From Myxococcus dinghuensis (GTDB lineage: Bacteria; Myxococcota; Myxococcia; Myxococcales; Myxococcaceae), in contig NZ_JAKCFB010000005.1 in NCBI RefSeq assembly GCF_024198235.1, forward strand, positions 310,001-374,000: 64,000 bases of DNA, given 5' to 3'. Made by a program: the position numbers and the translations under genes. This document shows positions 36,442 through 45,179 of this stretch, piece after piece (position 1 is the stretch's first letter; each line of letters begins with the position of its first letter). Under the pieces are notes generated by a model. It made no database searches. It saw nothing but the letters and a program-made list of their open reading frames with translations, and had not been told where the DNA came from.

Positions 36442-37929
36442 CTACCCCCACTCGACCCGCGCATGGACGGACGCGGCGGCGCGCAGATAGGTCAGCGACC
36501 GGGAGTCCGGAGGCAGGCTGCTCCGGATGCGAATCCCTCGCGCGCCGAAGCCCGCCGCGACCTGGACGACCCTCGCCACCTCGGACAGACGCGGCGCGCC
36601 GAGGAGGATGAGCTCCACGGGCACCTCCTCGGCGGGTGTGACGACCAGGCGCCAGCGCTCCTCCTGGAAGGCCTCGATGCGCTCGACACGGTCCGCCATC
36701 CCGGAGCGGGCGCAAGCAGCCACCTGCTCCGGCCCCGCCTCGGGGAGCACCACCTGTGTCAACGCGGGCAGCCGCGCCAGGGCCTCCCACTCCCCGGACG
36801 ACAAGGGCGGGGGCCTCGACCCCTCGGTGAGCAGCTCCAGGCCCTTCACGGGGAGCTGCCGCTTCGCGACGGCCCGCGCGACGTCCGTGTCGAGCTGTCG
36901 CAGCCAGGTCACGCCTCGCAGGTGGGGATGCGTGAGCCACTCGACGAAGCGCGTGGCGTCGTGTCCCCCGCTCCACGAAATCTCCCGCACGGTGAGCCAG
37001 GCCTCCATCGGCTCGGGGAACTCGGAGACCGCGCACACGTAGCGGCGCAGCATGACCGCCACGGGGAAGCCCCGCTCGAAGCGACTGCGACGCGGTTCGA
37101 TGAGCGGCCCCAGCGGGACCTCCCAGAGTTCCCGATGCCGCCCGAGCAGCTCACGCACCCGCGCTTCGTCCGGTGTCGGCGCGCACTGCAGCATGATGAG
37201 CTCGCCCCGCGGGTCACCCTCCTCGAGGAGACGGTCCGCGAGCACCAGCCGCGCGGCATCGTCCTCCAGCGCGGCGTAGACGCTGGGTAGCAACAGCTCG
37301 CGCGCGGAGGCCCCCTGGGCGTCCGACCGCTCCCGCTCCTCCACCGCGCGGAGCAACACCTCGCGCAGCGCCAGGGCCTCGTCGCTCGGAACGGCGGGCG
37401 TCCACTGCTCCCACTTCTCGATGAGCGCCCCCAACTGGCGGGTGGAATCGTCTTCGCGTCCCAGCCGCGCCTGCAACGCTCGCAGGTCCTCCGTCTGCGC
37501 TCCCGGTCCCACGTACGCGAGCGCCTCGCAGAGCTTCGACAGGGTCGCGGGTGTCCGCGCCGTGGCGAGCCGGGCCACGGAGAGCAACGCGGGGATGAAC
37601 CGAGGGTCCGCATCGAAGCGGAACACGCAGGCGACCCACTCCTCCACGTGAGGCGAGGAGTCCTCCAAGGCCATGAGCGTGCGAGCGAGCCCGGTGGGCG
37701 TCGAGGCCCAGTCCCGCCGCTGGCCCGGGAAGCCGGACCCCTCCCTGCGCGTCTCTTCGGCGTCGAGTCGCGCGCCGAGGCGCGAGATGGGCTCGAGCAA
37801 CGAAGGAGCGCGGAGGCGCCGCCAGGCTTGCAGCAACTCGCCCAGGGCCTGCGGTTCCTTGTACTGCGCGAAGCGCGCCACGGCCCGGGACAGGAACGAG
37901 GCCAACGACGTGTTCTTCGGTGACCTCAC
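36442..37929 (-). CDS. TIGR02996-domain protein (paralogue 3 of 3)
   Basis: 495 residues from GTG 37927-37929. The TIGR02996 motif is at 217-248: ALEDDAARLVLADRLLEEGDPRGELIMLQ-like, with the DDxxRLVxAD and GDPRGE cores. Next come PLGPLIEPRRSRFERGFPVAV and leucine-rich segments like those of repeat proteins. TIGR02996 is frequent in myxobacteria and planctomycetes, with no known function. GGGAG overlapping the upstream stop serves as ribosome-binding site; the gap is 4 bases. It is the last of three tandem paralogues reading leftward. Confidence 0.82.
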   Translation of the reverse strand: MRSPKNTSLASFLSRAVARFAQYKEPQALGELLQAWRRLRAPSLLEPISRLGARLDAEETRREGSGFPGQRRDWASTPTGLARTLMALEDSSPHVEEWVACVFRFDADPRFIPALLSVARLATARTPATLSKLCEALAYVGPGAQTEDLRALQARLGREDDSTRQLGALIEKWEQWTPAVPSDEALALREVLLRAVEERERSDAQGASARELLLPSVYAALEDDAARLVLADRLLEEGDPRGELIMLQCAPTPDEARVRELLGRHRELWEVPLGPLIEPRRSRFERGFPVAVMLRRYVCAVSEFPEPMEAWLTVREISWSGGHDATRFVEWLTHPHLRGVTWLRQLDTDVARAVAKRQLPVKGLELLTEGSRPPPLSSGEWEALARLPALTQVVLPEAGPEQVAACARSGMADRVERIEAFQEERWRLVVTPAEEVPVELILLGAPRLSEVARVVQVAAGFGARGIRIRSSLPPDSRSLTYLRAAASVHARVEWG

Positions 37930-37933
37930 ACGG

Positions 37934-39439
37934 CTACTCCCAGATGACGTGTGTGTACGCCGCCGTGGCCTGCTTCAGGTTCTCGATATCCCAGGGCTTG
38001 AGCTTGCGCTCACAGCGCACACGAAGCCGTGTCGTCCCGAAGCCCTCCGCCTCGCGAAGGACCTCCCCGAACAAGCGGACCGTCTCCTCGCTCAGGAGCG
38101 TCGCCTCGATGGGCACTTCCGCCGACGGCCGCACCGTGAGTCGCCATGCGCCCTGGCAGTAGGCATCGAAACGCTCCAACGTCCGCCCCAGTGGAGCGTT
38201 GGCGCACATGCGGATGTCGAACGGCCCGGCTTCGCGAACCTCCAGCCACGACAGGCTCGGCAGCAGGGCCAGTCGCGCGAGCGCCACCTCCCACCCGGAG
38301 ATACGCTTCGCGAGCCGTTCGGCTCCGTCCAATTCCAGATGGACCCTGTCGAGTCGATCCACGGCCACCTCCACCCTGCTCACGGAAGGATGCGGACCCA
38401 TCCGCCCGGCCGAGAAGAGCGACATCTGGCGCACCCGCTCGATACCGCGCAGGTGTGGATGCATGAGCCACTCCGCGTCGATACCGCGCCCCCAGTCGAC
38501 CTCGCGCACCATGCTCCACTCGGGAGCGGGCACGGTGGAGGGAGCTTCGGGTGGAGCCTCCCAGCCGATCCAGACAGCCGCTGGGAATCCCCGCTCGAAA
38601 CGCGTCTTGCCCCGCTGGATGATGGCCCCCAGGGGTGCTTCCCAGGTCGACCGATGCGCATCGAGCAGCGCGTTGACCCGGGCCTCATCGGGGGCGGGCG
38701 AGCATTGCAGCACGATGAACTCGCCCCATGGATCGCCGAGGGCCACCAGCTCGTCGGCCATCACCAGCCGCGCGGCATCGTCGTCGGGTTGGGCGTAGAC
38801 CTGCGGGAGCCACTTCTCCCGGACGCTCGCGCGGCGCTGCTCGAGCTCCACCCTCGCGCCGAGCGCTTCCCTCAAGCCCTGGAGCGCCGCCTGGGCACGC
38901 GCATCCAGGGCTGGAGGCACCCACTCACGCCCCATGCGGATGATGAAGGCGAGCCGAGCGGCGGAGTCGTTGTCCGGCGCCAGGCTGGCGTGCAGCGCCT
39001 CGAGCGGCGCGACGTCGAAGGGAGGCCCCACGTGCTTGAGCGCCAGACACAGCTTCGTCAGGTTCCGCGGCTCCTGGAACTCAGGCCGCCGGGAGAGGAG
39101 CACCAGCGCTGGCGCCAACTGGGGGTTCGGGGACGTCCCAGGGACCGCGTCGAGGTAAGGCATCAACGAATGCCACGACCGCCCCTCCCGTGGCACGAGG
39201 AGCCACGCCAGGTACCTGGGCGTGTCCGCCCACGCCGCGTACAGCGGCGGACCGGCGGCTTCGTCCACGGCGAGGCGCTTCGCGACCAGGCGCCTTTCGA
39301 ACTCTTCACAAATCCTGACCAGGGCCGGTGAGCGGCACACCTGCCAGGCCGACATCAGGGCGGCGAGCGTCCGATCTTCGTCCTCCCGGGCAAAGGACTC
39401 CGCGGCGCGCTCCAGGTGACCGTACACGATGTCATTCAC
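37934..39439 (-). CDS. TIGR02996-domain protein (paralogue 2 of 3)
   Basis: 501 residues from GTG 39437-39439. The helical N-terminal half contains LAFIIRMGREWVPPALDAR, then the TIGR02996 core YAQPDDDAARLVMADELVALGD, PWGEFIVLQCSP, and RGKTRFERGFPAAVWIG. The C-terminal half has leucine-rich, LRR-like strands (LARLALLPSLSWLEVREAG) and ends with a WE-type terminus (YTHVIWE). Similar ends in the other copies (ARVDWE, ARVEWG) confirm common descent over the full length. No signal peptide. Part of an operon of three. Confidence 0.82.
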   Translation of the reverse strand: MNDIVYGHLERAAESFAREDEDRTLAALMSAWQVCRSPALVRICEEFERRLVAKRLAVDEAAGPPLYAAWADTPRYLAWLLVPREGRSWHSLMPYLDAVPGTSPNPQLAPALVLLSRRPEFQEPRNLTKLCLALKHVGPPFDVAPLEALHASLAPDNDSAARLAFIIRMGREWVPPALDARAQAALQGLREALGARVELEQRRASVREKWLPQVYAQPDDDAARLVMADELVALGDPWGEFIVLQCSPAPDEARVNALLDAHRSTWEAPLGAIIQRGKTRFERGFPAAVWIGWEAPPEAPSTVPAPEWSMVREVDWGRGIDAEWLMHPHLRGIERVRQMSLFSAGRMGPHPSVSRVEVAVDRLDRVHLELDGAERLAKRISGWEVALARLALLPSLSWLEVREAGPFDIRMCANAPLGRTLERFDAYCQGAWRLTVRPSAEVPIEATLLSEETVRLFGEVLREAEGFGTTRLRVRCERKLKPWDIENLKQATAAYTHVIWE

Positions 39440-39484
39440 GTCGCCACTCTACCGCGACGTGGAAACGCCCACACCCGTGCCCCC

Positions 39485-40978
39485 TCATTCCCAATCGACG
39501 CGAGCGTATTCGGACGTGGCCTCGCGCAGCCGCCCGATGGCCAGCGTATCCAGCCGCCGGGGACAGCGGACGTGGAGCCCGTAGGCGTTGAACCTCGCGG
39601 CGGCGCGGAGGACGGTGGCGAACGCGTCGACGTGGCGCTCGCTCAGCAGCGTGCCTCTCACGGGGACCTCCGCCGCCCGCGTCACCTCCACCGTCCACGC
39701 GCCGTCCCGGGTCGCCTCGAAGTGCTCCAGCCTGGCCGCCAGGGGCGAGCTCGCGCACAGCGCCACGTCGCTGGGCACCGCGTCCGGCAGCTCCACGCGT
39801 GTCAGGTGCCGCAGCGCGGAGAGCGCGTCGAACACCCCGGGGGCCGTGCGCAGCAGGTCGCCGCCCATCTCCAGGCTCCGCACGGGGAGCGTCGACGCGC
39901 CCAGCCGGTTCGCCAGCACGGCGGGCACGTGGCGCAGCCGCGTCACCCGGCGCAGGTTCGGGTGCGCCAGCCACACACTCCAACGCTCGACGATGTCGTC
40001 CCACGCGCCGATGACCGGATTCCAGTCCACCTCCACCACCGTGCCCCACGCGAGCCCCGGCTCCGGCAGGCGCGGCCCCAGGTCGTCCGCCGTCATCCGC
40101 ACCGCCACCGGGAACCCCCGCTCGAAGCGCGTGCGACCGCGCTCGATGACCCGCCCCAGCGGCGCCTCCCACTTCACCCGGTTCATCGAGAGCAACTGCG
40201 CGATGCGGGGCGTGTCCGGCTCCGGCGCGAACTGGAGCATGATGAACTCGCCCAGCGGATCCCCCAGGCCGAGCAACTGGTCCGCCAACACCATCCTCGC
40301 GCTGTCGTCCTCGGGCGCGTCGTAGACCCGGGCGAGCAGCGCCTCGCGGGTGCCCGCGTCCTGGCGCTCCCCCATCGCCCGCGCCTCGATGGCCTCTCGC
40401 AACGCCTCGCACCGCTCCAGCGCCAGCGCATCGAGCACCGGCGGCGTCCACGCCGCCCCCAGCCGGATGACCCGGTCGAGCTGCCGCGTCACGAACGACA
40501 ACACCGGAGGCAACCGGGCCTTCAGCGCCCGCAACAACTGCACGTCGAACGGCGGCCCCACGTGCATGTACACGTCACAGAACGCCGCCAGGACACGGAA
40601 GTCCTCCACCACCTGCATCCGGGAGAGCGCCTGCAACACCGGGACGAAGCGCGGGTCCGCGGGCCACTGCCGCAGCCGCTCCAGTCGTCGACTCGTCTCC
40701 CGCCAGTTCGACGACGACGCGAACCCCAGCAACGACACCAGCATCCTCGGCAGGTCCATGGGGTGGCGCCGCTCCAACTGCGTCTCCCACGACGAGCCGA
40801 CGTCCAGCGGCGTGAGCCCCTCCCCCAGCCGGTCCGACAGCTGCTGGACGAGCGCGATGACGGGCTCCGCCCGGGACTCGCGCCAGGCCTCCAACAACTG
40901 CTCCAGCGCCGCGTCCTCTTCATGCCGAGCGAAGGAATCCGCGGCGCGCCCCAGGAGCCCGTTCAGGATTTCGTTCAC
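39485..40978 (-). CDS. TIGR02996-domain protein (paralogue 1 of 3)
   Basis: 497 residues from GTG 40976-40978, with GGAGGG five bases upstream. The helical N-terminal part (VNEILNGLLGRAADSFARHE) matches the start of paralogue 2 (VNDIVYGHLERAAESFARED). The TIGR02996 core reads YDAPEDDSARMVLADQLLGLGD then PLGEFIMLQFAPEPD, followed by RGRTRFERGFPVAVRM. LRR-like strands fill the C-terminal half, which ends YARVDWE. The in-frame upstream extension to 41065 is not used because it lacks a ribosome-binding site. First gene of the operon; 45 bases to paralogue 2. Confidence 0.82.
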   Translation of the reverse strand: MNEILNGLLGRAADSFARHEEDAALEQLLEAWRESRAEPVIALVQQLSDRLGEGLTPLDVGSSWETQLERRHPMDLPRMLVSLLGFASSSNWRETSRRLERLRQWPADPRFVPVLQALSRMQVVEDFRVLAAFCDVYMHVGPPFDVQLLRALKARLPPVLSFVTRQLDRVIRLGAAWTPPVLDALALERCEALREAIEARAMGERQDAGTREALLARVYDAPEDDSARMVLADQLLGLGDPLGEFIMLQFAPEPDTPRIAQLLSMNRVKWEAPLGRVIERGRTRFERGFPVAVRMTADDLGPRLPEPGLAWGTVVEVDWNPVIGAWDDIVERWSVWLAHPNLRRVTRLRHVPAVLANRLGASTLPVRSLEMGGDLLRTAPGVFDALSALRHLTRVELPDAVPSDVALCASSPLAARLEHFEATRDGAWTVEVTRAAEVPVRGTLLSERHVDAFATVLRAAARFNAYGLHVRCPRRLDTLAIGRLREATSEYARVDWE

Positions 40979-41042
40979 GGCCCTCCAGCGTAGGGGATTG
41001 CCGCCCCTCGGACGAAGGCGCTCCGCCACCAAGGGTCCGCCA

Positions 41043-41091
41043 ATACTCAAGCCGCGACTTGACAATCACCCCACCCCGTCGATACTTAAGT
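41043..41091 (+). promoter_or_regulatory. Promoter and repeated ATACTYAAG motif before the ArsR-like gene
   Basis: TTGACA (41059-41064) and GATACT (41081-41086) are 16 bases apart, with the start codon at 41094, so the mRNA would be leaderless or nearly so. ATACTTAAG (41082-41090) overlaps the -10 and contains the palindrome ACTTAAGT (41084-41091). A near copy, ATACTCAAG, lies at 41043-41051, 39 bases upstream. These are good candidates for the ArsR-like repressor's operator. Confidence 0.5.
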
Positions 41092-41093
41092 CC

Positions 41094-41456
41094 ATGCTAA
41101 ACAGTGACTCGGTGGACCGCGTCTTCCACGCGCTGGGCGACGCCACCCGGCGGGCCATCGTCGAGCGGTTGAGCCGGGGCGCGCTGTCGGTCAGCGAGCT
41201 GGCGAGGCCGCTCGACATCACGCTGGCGGCGGTGGTGCAGCACCTCCAGGTGTTGGAGGAGAGCGGCATCGTCCAGACGGAGAAGGTGGGGCGGGTGCGC
41301 TCGTGCCAGTTGCAACCCGACGGGCTGCGCGTCGCCGAATCCTGGCTCGCGGACCGCCGGGGCCTGTGGGAGCGGCGCTTCGACCGGTTGGGTCAATTGC
41401 TCGAGGAGGCGGAGCCCCCACCGGGTCCCTCTCGCCGAAGGAAGGACAAACCATGA
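41094..41456 (+). CDS. ArsR-family transcriptional regulator
   Basis: 120 residues from ATG 41094. A winged helix covers residues 8-85: VFHALGDATRRAIVERLSRG, LSVSELARPLDITLAAVVQHLQVLEESGIV and the wing QTEKVGRVRSCQLQP. There are no metal-binding CxC motifs in the recognition helix, so it belongs to the metal-independent ArsR group. The partner SRPBCC gene starts inside its stop codon (ATGA), a pairing seen in many bacteria. In-frame sequence upstream of the ATG is antisense to the TIGR02996 gene and not coding. It likely represses its own operon. Confidence 0.88.
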   Translation: MLNSDSVDRVFHALGDATRRAIVERLSRGALSVSELARPLDITLAAVVQHLQVLEESGIVQTEKVGRVRSCQLQPDGLRVAESWLADRRGLWERRFDRLGQLLEEAEPPPGPSRRRKDKP

Positions 41457-42349
41457 AGACACTCCCCGTCGTCCACGGTTCATTCACCCTCGAGCGCGAG
41501 TATCGCGTGCCACCGTCGCGGGTCTTCGCCGCCTGGGCGGACCCGGAGGTGAAGGCGCAGTGGTTCATCGGTCCGCCGGAGCGGTGGACGCTGGTGGCCC
41601 GCGAGCTGGACTTCCGCGTGGGAGGCCGCGAGCTGCTCCACGGGCAATTGACCGGAGGGCCCTCCACCGTCTTCACCGCGCGCTATCACGACATCCGCCC
41701 GGACGAGCGGCTCGTGTATGTCTATGACATGCACGTGGGGGGCACGCACCTGTCGGTGTCGCTGGCCACGGTGGAGCTGCGCGCCACGCGCACGGGGACG
41801 CTCATGCGCTTCACGGAGCAGGCGGCGTTCGTGGATGGACAGGACGGCACGCGCTCACGCGAGGGCGGGACGGCGGCGCACTTCGACCGGCTGACGCCGG
41901 TGCTGGAGAAGCCCCGCGAGGTGCTCTCCGAGCGGGTCTTCGACGCGCCCCGGGACAGCGTGTACCGGGCCTTCAGCGACCCGCGGCAACTGGCGCGGTG
42001 GTGGGGACCGCGGGGCGCCACCAACACGTTCCACACGTTCGACCCGCGACCGGGCGGCGCGTGGCGCTTCGACATGCACGCGGCCGACGGCACCCGCTAC
42101 GCCATGGACAAGGAGTTCGTGGAGGTGGTGCCCGGCGAGCGCGTCGTCCTGCGCCACCACCAGGCCTCGCACGCGTTCGAGATGCGCATGGACTTCGCGG
42201 CCGAAGGCGAGCGCACGCGCGTCACCTGGCGCATGCGGTTCGAGTCGGAGCAGGAGTTCGACCCGGTGCGCGGCTTCGTCGAGGAGGCGAACCAGCAGAA
42301 CTTCGACCGGCTCGAGGCGCACCTGGCGGCGAGGAAGGACGCCCACTGA
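41453..42349 (+). CDS. Protein with two tandem SRPBCC (AHSA1-type) domains
   Basis: 298 residues from ATG 41453, overlapping the ArsR gene's stop. Most ArsR-linked SRPBCC proteins are about 150 residues and have one domain. This one has two: the first (about 8-150) with REYRVPPSRVFAAWADPEVKAQWF and ending GTAAHFDRL, the second (about 155-290) with ERVFDAPRDSVYRAFSDPRQ, LARWWGP, and a final NFDRLEAHLAA. Both keep the hydrophobic-pocket START fold pattern. It appears to be a fusion of two neighbouring genes. The ligand is unknown; stress-related binding of hydrophobic molecules is inference. Confidence 0.87.
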   Translation: MKTLPVVHGSFTLEREYRVPPSRVFAAWADPEVKAQWFIGPPERWTLVARELDFRVGGRELLHGQLTGGPSTVFTARYHDIRPDERLVYVYDMHVGGTHLSVSLATVELRATRTGTLMRFTEQAAFVDGQDGTRSREGGTAAHFDRLTPVLEKPREVLSERVFDAPRDSVYRAFSDPRQLARWWGPRGATNTFHTFDPRPGGAWRFDMHAADGTRYAMDKEFVEVVPGERVVLRHHQASHAFEMRMDFAAEGERTRVTWRMRFESEQEFDPVRGFVEEANQQNFDRLEAHLAARKDAH

Positions 42350-42363
42350 CACCACGTCAGTGG
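42343..42363. terminator. Bidirectional terminator hairpin containing both stop codons
   Basis: CCACTGAC (42343-42350) and GTCAGTGG (42356-42363) form a perfect 8-bp stem with a five-base loop. The TGA of the SRPBCC gene (42347-42349) lies in the left arm and the TGA of the minus-strand lipoprotein gene (42357-42359) in the right arm. A short symmetric terminator shared by two convergent genes is the simplest reading. Confidence 0.6.
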
Positions 42364-44972
42364 ACGCCGTGCTCCTGGGACGTGGCCATGCCGCCGTCCC
42401 CCGTCACGGTGAGCGTCAACGCACCGGGCTGGGTGGCGCGGAAGTAGAACACGGCCTCGTGCTGCGGCCCCTCCAGCGTGAGCGACCAGCCCGTCCCTCC
42501 CGTGGGGACCGCGTCACCACACGCGGCGTCTCGATACAGCACGAGCCCCGTCGCGGCCGGCCCCGTGGCGGAGACCTGCAGCGCGGGTGACGCCAGGGCG
42601 GACAGGTTGCCCACCCCGTCCTGGCTCTGCACCGCGACCGCCTCCGAGCAGCCCCCCGCCACCGCTTCGTGGCGAGGCGTGAGGATGGACAGACGAGCGG
42701 CGGCCCCGGCGGCCACGGCCACGTCGAACGTCACCCCGGGCCTGGTGTCGCGCGAGTACCCGGGGCCGCTCACGCGGTTCTGGCTGATGCGGTTGGCCCC
42801 GCCCAGGTCCGAGATGGCCGCCAGGTAGGACTGGCTGCTCGTCACCGGCCCCGCGTGGGACAGCGTGTTCCCCACGACCTCCAGGCGGGTGGACGCGGGC
42901 AGCGGGTTCCCGTTCGCGTCCGCCTGGGAGAGGTCGATGCCCACGTCGTTGTCCTCCAGCACGTTCTGCTGGATGAGGACGTCCTCGCACAGCGCGCCGT
43001 TGTAGTACGGGCCTCCGGCGACCAGCAGGCCCGCGGACGTCCAGCCCGTCCCCGCGTAGGCGTTGCCGCGCACCGTGTTGCGCACCACCTGCCCCGAGGC
43101 GCCGTAGCTCAACTGGATGCCGTTGCGCGCGATGGTGGTGACGGGGCCTCCGCCGTCGACGACGTTGTCCGACACGTCCACCAGCACCCGCCCGGTGGCG
43201 ACGATGCCCGCCTTCTGGAAGCCCGCCACCCGGTTGCGCAGGATGTCCACGCTGGGCGTCAGGGTCGCGTCCGCTCCGGCGCGCACCTCGATGGCCGTGC
43301 CCTCCTGGCAGCCGCCCTGGCCCTCCTTCTGGTGGATGTCGAGGACCTCGCTGTCGTGGATGGAGCCCGTCGCGCCCTCGAAGAGGATGCCGCGCAGCCG
43401 CGCCGCGCCCACGTCACAGGCCAGCTCCGACAGACCGCGCGCCGTCACCCTCACGCGAGTCACGTGCGCCGTGAGCCCCTCGTTGCCGAGCACCGCGCCG
43501 GTGAAGCGACGGCCCCGGGGGTCCACCGCCGTGAGCGTGAAGCCCGCGCCGTCGAACGTGAACCCGTCCGGGATGCGCACCGTCTGCTCCGTCGTGCAGT
43601 CCGCCGTCAGCGTCACCCGCTCCGGCTCCAGCGTCATCGCGCACGGCGGGTGCTCACCACACAGCCAGTCCCCCCACTCCACCGGGAAGGTGTGCGTCGC
43701 GCTCAGGCCGGAGGCGTTGCGCACCGTCACGGTGACGACCGGCTCGGTGTCCGCCGGGATGCACGACAGGGCGACCCAGTCCACGAGGCTGGTGTCTCCA
43801 TCGCGGGTGGCCTTCCCGAGCAACCCCGTGTTGGTCGTCCAGGCGAAGGTGAGGGGCTCGCCGAACGGGTCCTTCGCGGAGGCGGAGAGCTTCACCAGCT
43901 CCGCCGCCACGGCGCCCGGGGCGGACTGCGAGGTGGCGGTGATTTCGGGCGGCAGGGCGGCGCGCACGCAGACGCCCACCGAGCGCTCGCTGCGCCCGCC
44001 GAACGCGTCGCTCACGATGACGGACAGGCGGCAGTTGTCGCACGTCCCGGGGGGAATCGCGGTGGGGGTGAAGGAGGTCTGCGCGGCGCTCGCGTCGCCG
44101 AAGGTGCCCGCGCAGGTGGCGGACCAGGCGTAGGTGAGCGCGTCGGCGTCCTCGTCCCGGCCCACGGCCTGGATGGCCAGGGGCTCTCCCGGACGGGCCT
44201 GCTCGGCCGGTCCCGTCCCGACCTCCGGTACGAGCGGCGCGCGGTTGAGCGTGACCGGCGCCTCCACGCCCCAGCCGCCGCCCACCTCCACGTTCACCGC
44301 GAAGTCGAGCGTGGCCGAGGCGCCGCTCGCGTCCGAGACGCGGACCGTGAGCGTCACCTTCCCTCGGCGGGGTGGCGCCTTCCACTCCGGGTTCGCGGTG
44401 GTGGCAGCGGAGAAGGTTCCGTCGGAGGCGCTCCACGCGTAGGTCAGCGTCCCCGCCTCTTCCGACGCCCGCGCCAGCACGCGCAGTTGCATCGATTCCT
44501 CCGGAGGCACGGCGGCGCGGGTCGACACGACCGCGTCGATTGCGGGCGACGCGGGGCTCGCGGTCGCCGCGTCCGCGTGGGGGACCGCCACGATGAGCGC
44601 GGGGCGGTGGTCGATCAACACCACCTCCGGGACGAGCACCTTCGCCAGCACGACCCCGCTGCCGTCGACCGCCTCCACGGTCAGCGCTCCGCCCTTGCCC
44701 GAGGGGAGTCCACGCACCAGTCGATGCCAGGAGGCGCCCGGCTCGGGCGTTCCCTCGAACGTCACGGGAATCGCCGCTGCCTTGGCGGGCGTGAAGGCCC
44801 CCTTCACGGTGGCCGTGGGCTCCAGCGCCAGCGAGCGGGGCAGCACCGCCACCACCCGCAGCGAACCCGAGGGCTCCGCCCCCATCGGCGTCGCGTCATC
44901 GAGATGACACGCCGGAGCCAACGCCAGCACTCCGGTGAGCAGGGCCAGACGTAACGCGTCCGCTCGAGACAT
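42357..44972 (-). CDS. Lipoprotein with Ig/PKD-like domains and parallel beta-helix
   Basis: 871 residues from ATG 44970-44972, with AGGAGG upstream. The signal ends in a lipobox (LALAPAC, Cys22). Three PKD/cadherin-like domains follow (about 145-470), with YAWSASDGTFS, YAWSATCAGTFGDAS and FAWTTNTGLLGKA at matching places. Then comes a right-handed parallel beta-helix (about 500-760) with the stack RLRGILFEGATGSIHDSEV, ILRNRVAGFQKAGIVATG, VSDNVVDGGG, VRNTVRGNAYAG, IQQNVLEDNDVGIDLS. A C-terminal Ig-like domain closes it. Beta-helix surface proteins bind or cut polysaccharides; no catalytic residues are evident. In-frame upstream sequence to 45146 is not used. Confidence 0.82.
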   Translation of the reverse strand: MSRADALRLALLTGVLALAPACHLDDATPMGAEPSGSLRVVAVLPRSLALEPTATVKGAFTPAKAAAIPVTFEGTPEPGASWHRLVRGLPSGKGGALTVEAVDGSGVVLAKVLVPEVVLIDHRPALIVAVPHADAATASPASPAIDAVVSTRAAVPPEESMQLRVLARASEEAGTLTYAWSASDGTFSAATTANPEWKAPPRRGKVTLTVRVSDASGASATLDFAVNVEVGGGWGVEAPVTLNRAPLVPEVGTGPAEQARPGEPLAIQAVGRDEDADALTYAWSATCAGTFGDASAAQTSFTPTAIPPGTCDNCRLSVIVSDAFGGRSERSVGVCVRAALPPEITATSQSAPGAVAAELVKLSASAKDPFGEPLTFAWTTNTGLLGKATRDGDTSLVDWVALSCIPADTEPVVTVTVRNASGLSATHTFPVEWGDWLCGEHPPCAMTLEPERVTLTADCTTEQTVRIPDGFTFDGAGFTLTAVDPRGRRFTGAVLGNEGLTAHVTRVRVTARGLSELACDVGAARLRGILFEGATGSIHDSEVLDIHQKEGQGGCQEGTAIEVRAGADATLTPSVDILRNRVAGFQKAGIVATGRVLVDVSDNVVDGGGPVTTIARNGIQLSYGASGQVVRNTVRGNAYAGTGWTSAGLLVAGGPYYNGALCEDVLIQQNVLEDNDVGIDLSQADANGNPLPASTRLEVVGNTLSHAGPVTSSQSYLAAISDLGGANRISQNRVSGPGYSRDTRPGVTFDVAVAAGAAARLSILTPRHEAVAGGCSEAVAVQSQDGVGNLSALASPALQVSATGPAATGLVLYRDAACGDAVPTGGTGWSLTLEGPQHEAVFYFRATQPGALTLTVTGDGGMATSQEHGVH

Positions 44973-45179
44973 GGGGGATGTCCTCCTGGCGATGAATCGG
45001 ATGTCGACGATACCGGCAAGCGTCCAGACCCCGAAACAACTGGCCACGCCTTCCCGCATGCTCGCCCGCCAACCGCGAACACACCTCACGTCCCCCGAGG
45101 CAGGCCCCCGTCGGGAGGATGACACCCACACACCAGCCGAGGGCATCTCCTCCCGTCGTCGCCGCGATGCGACATCGGC

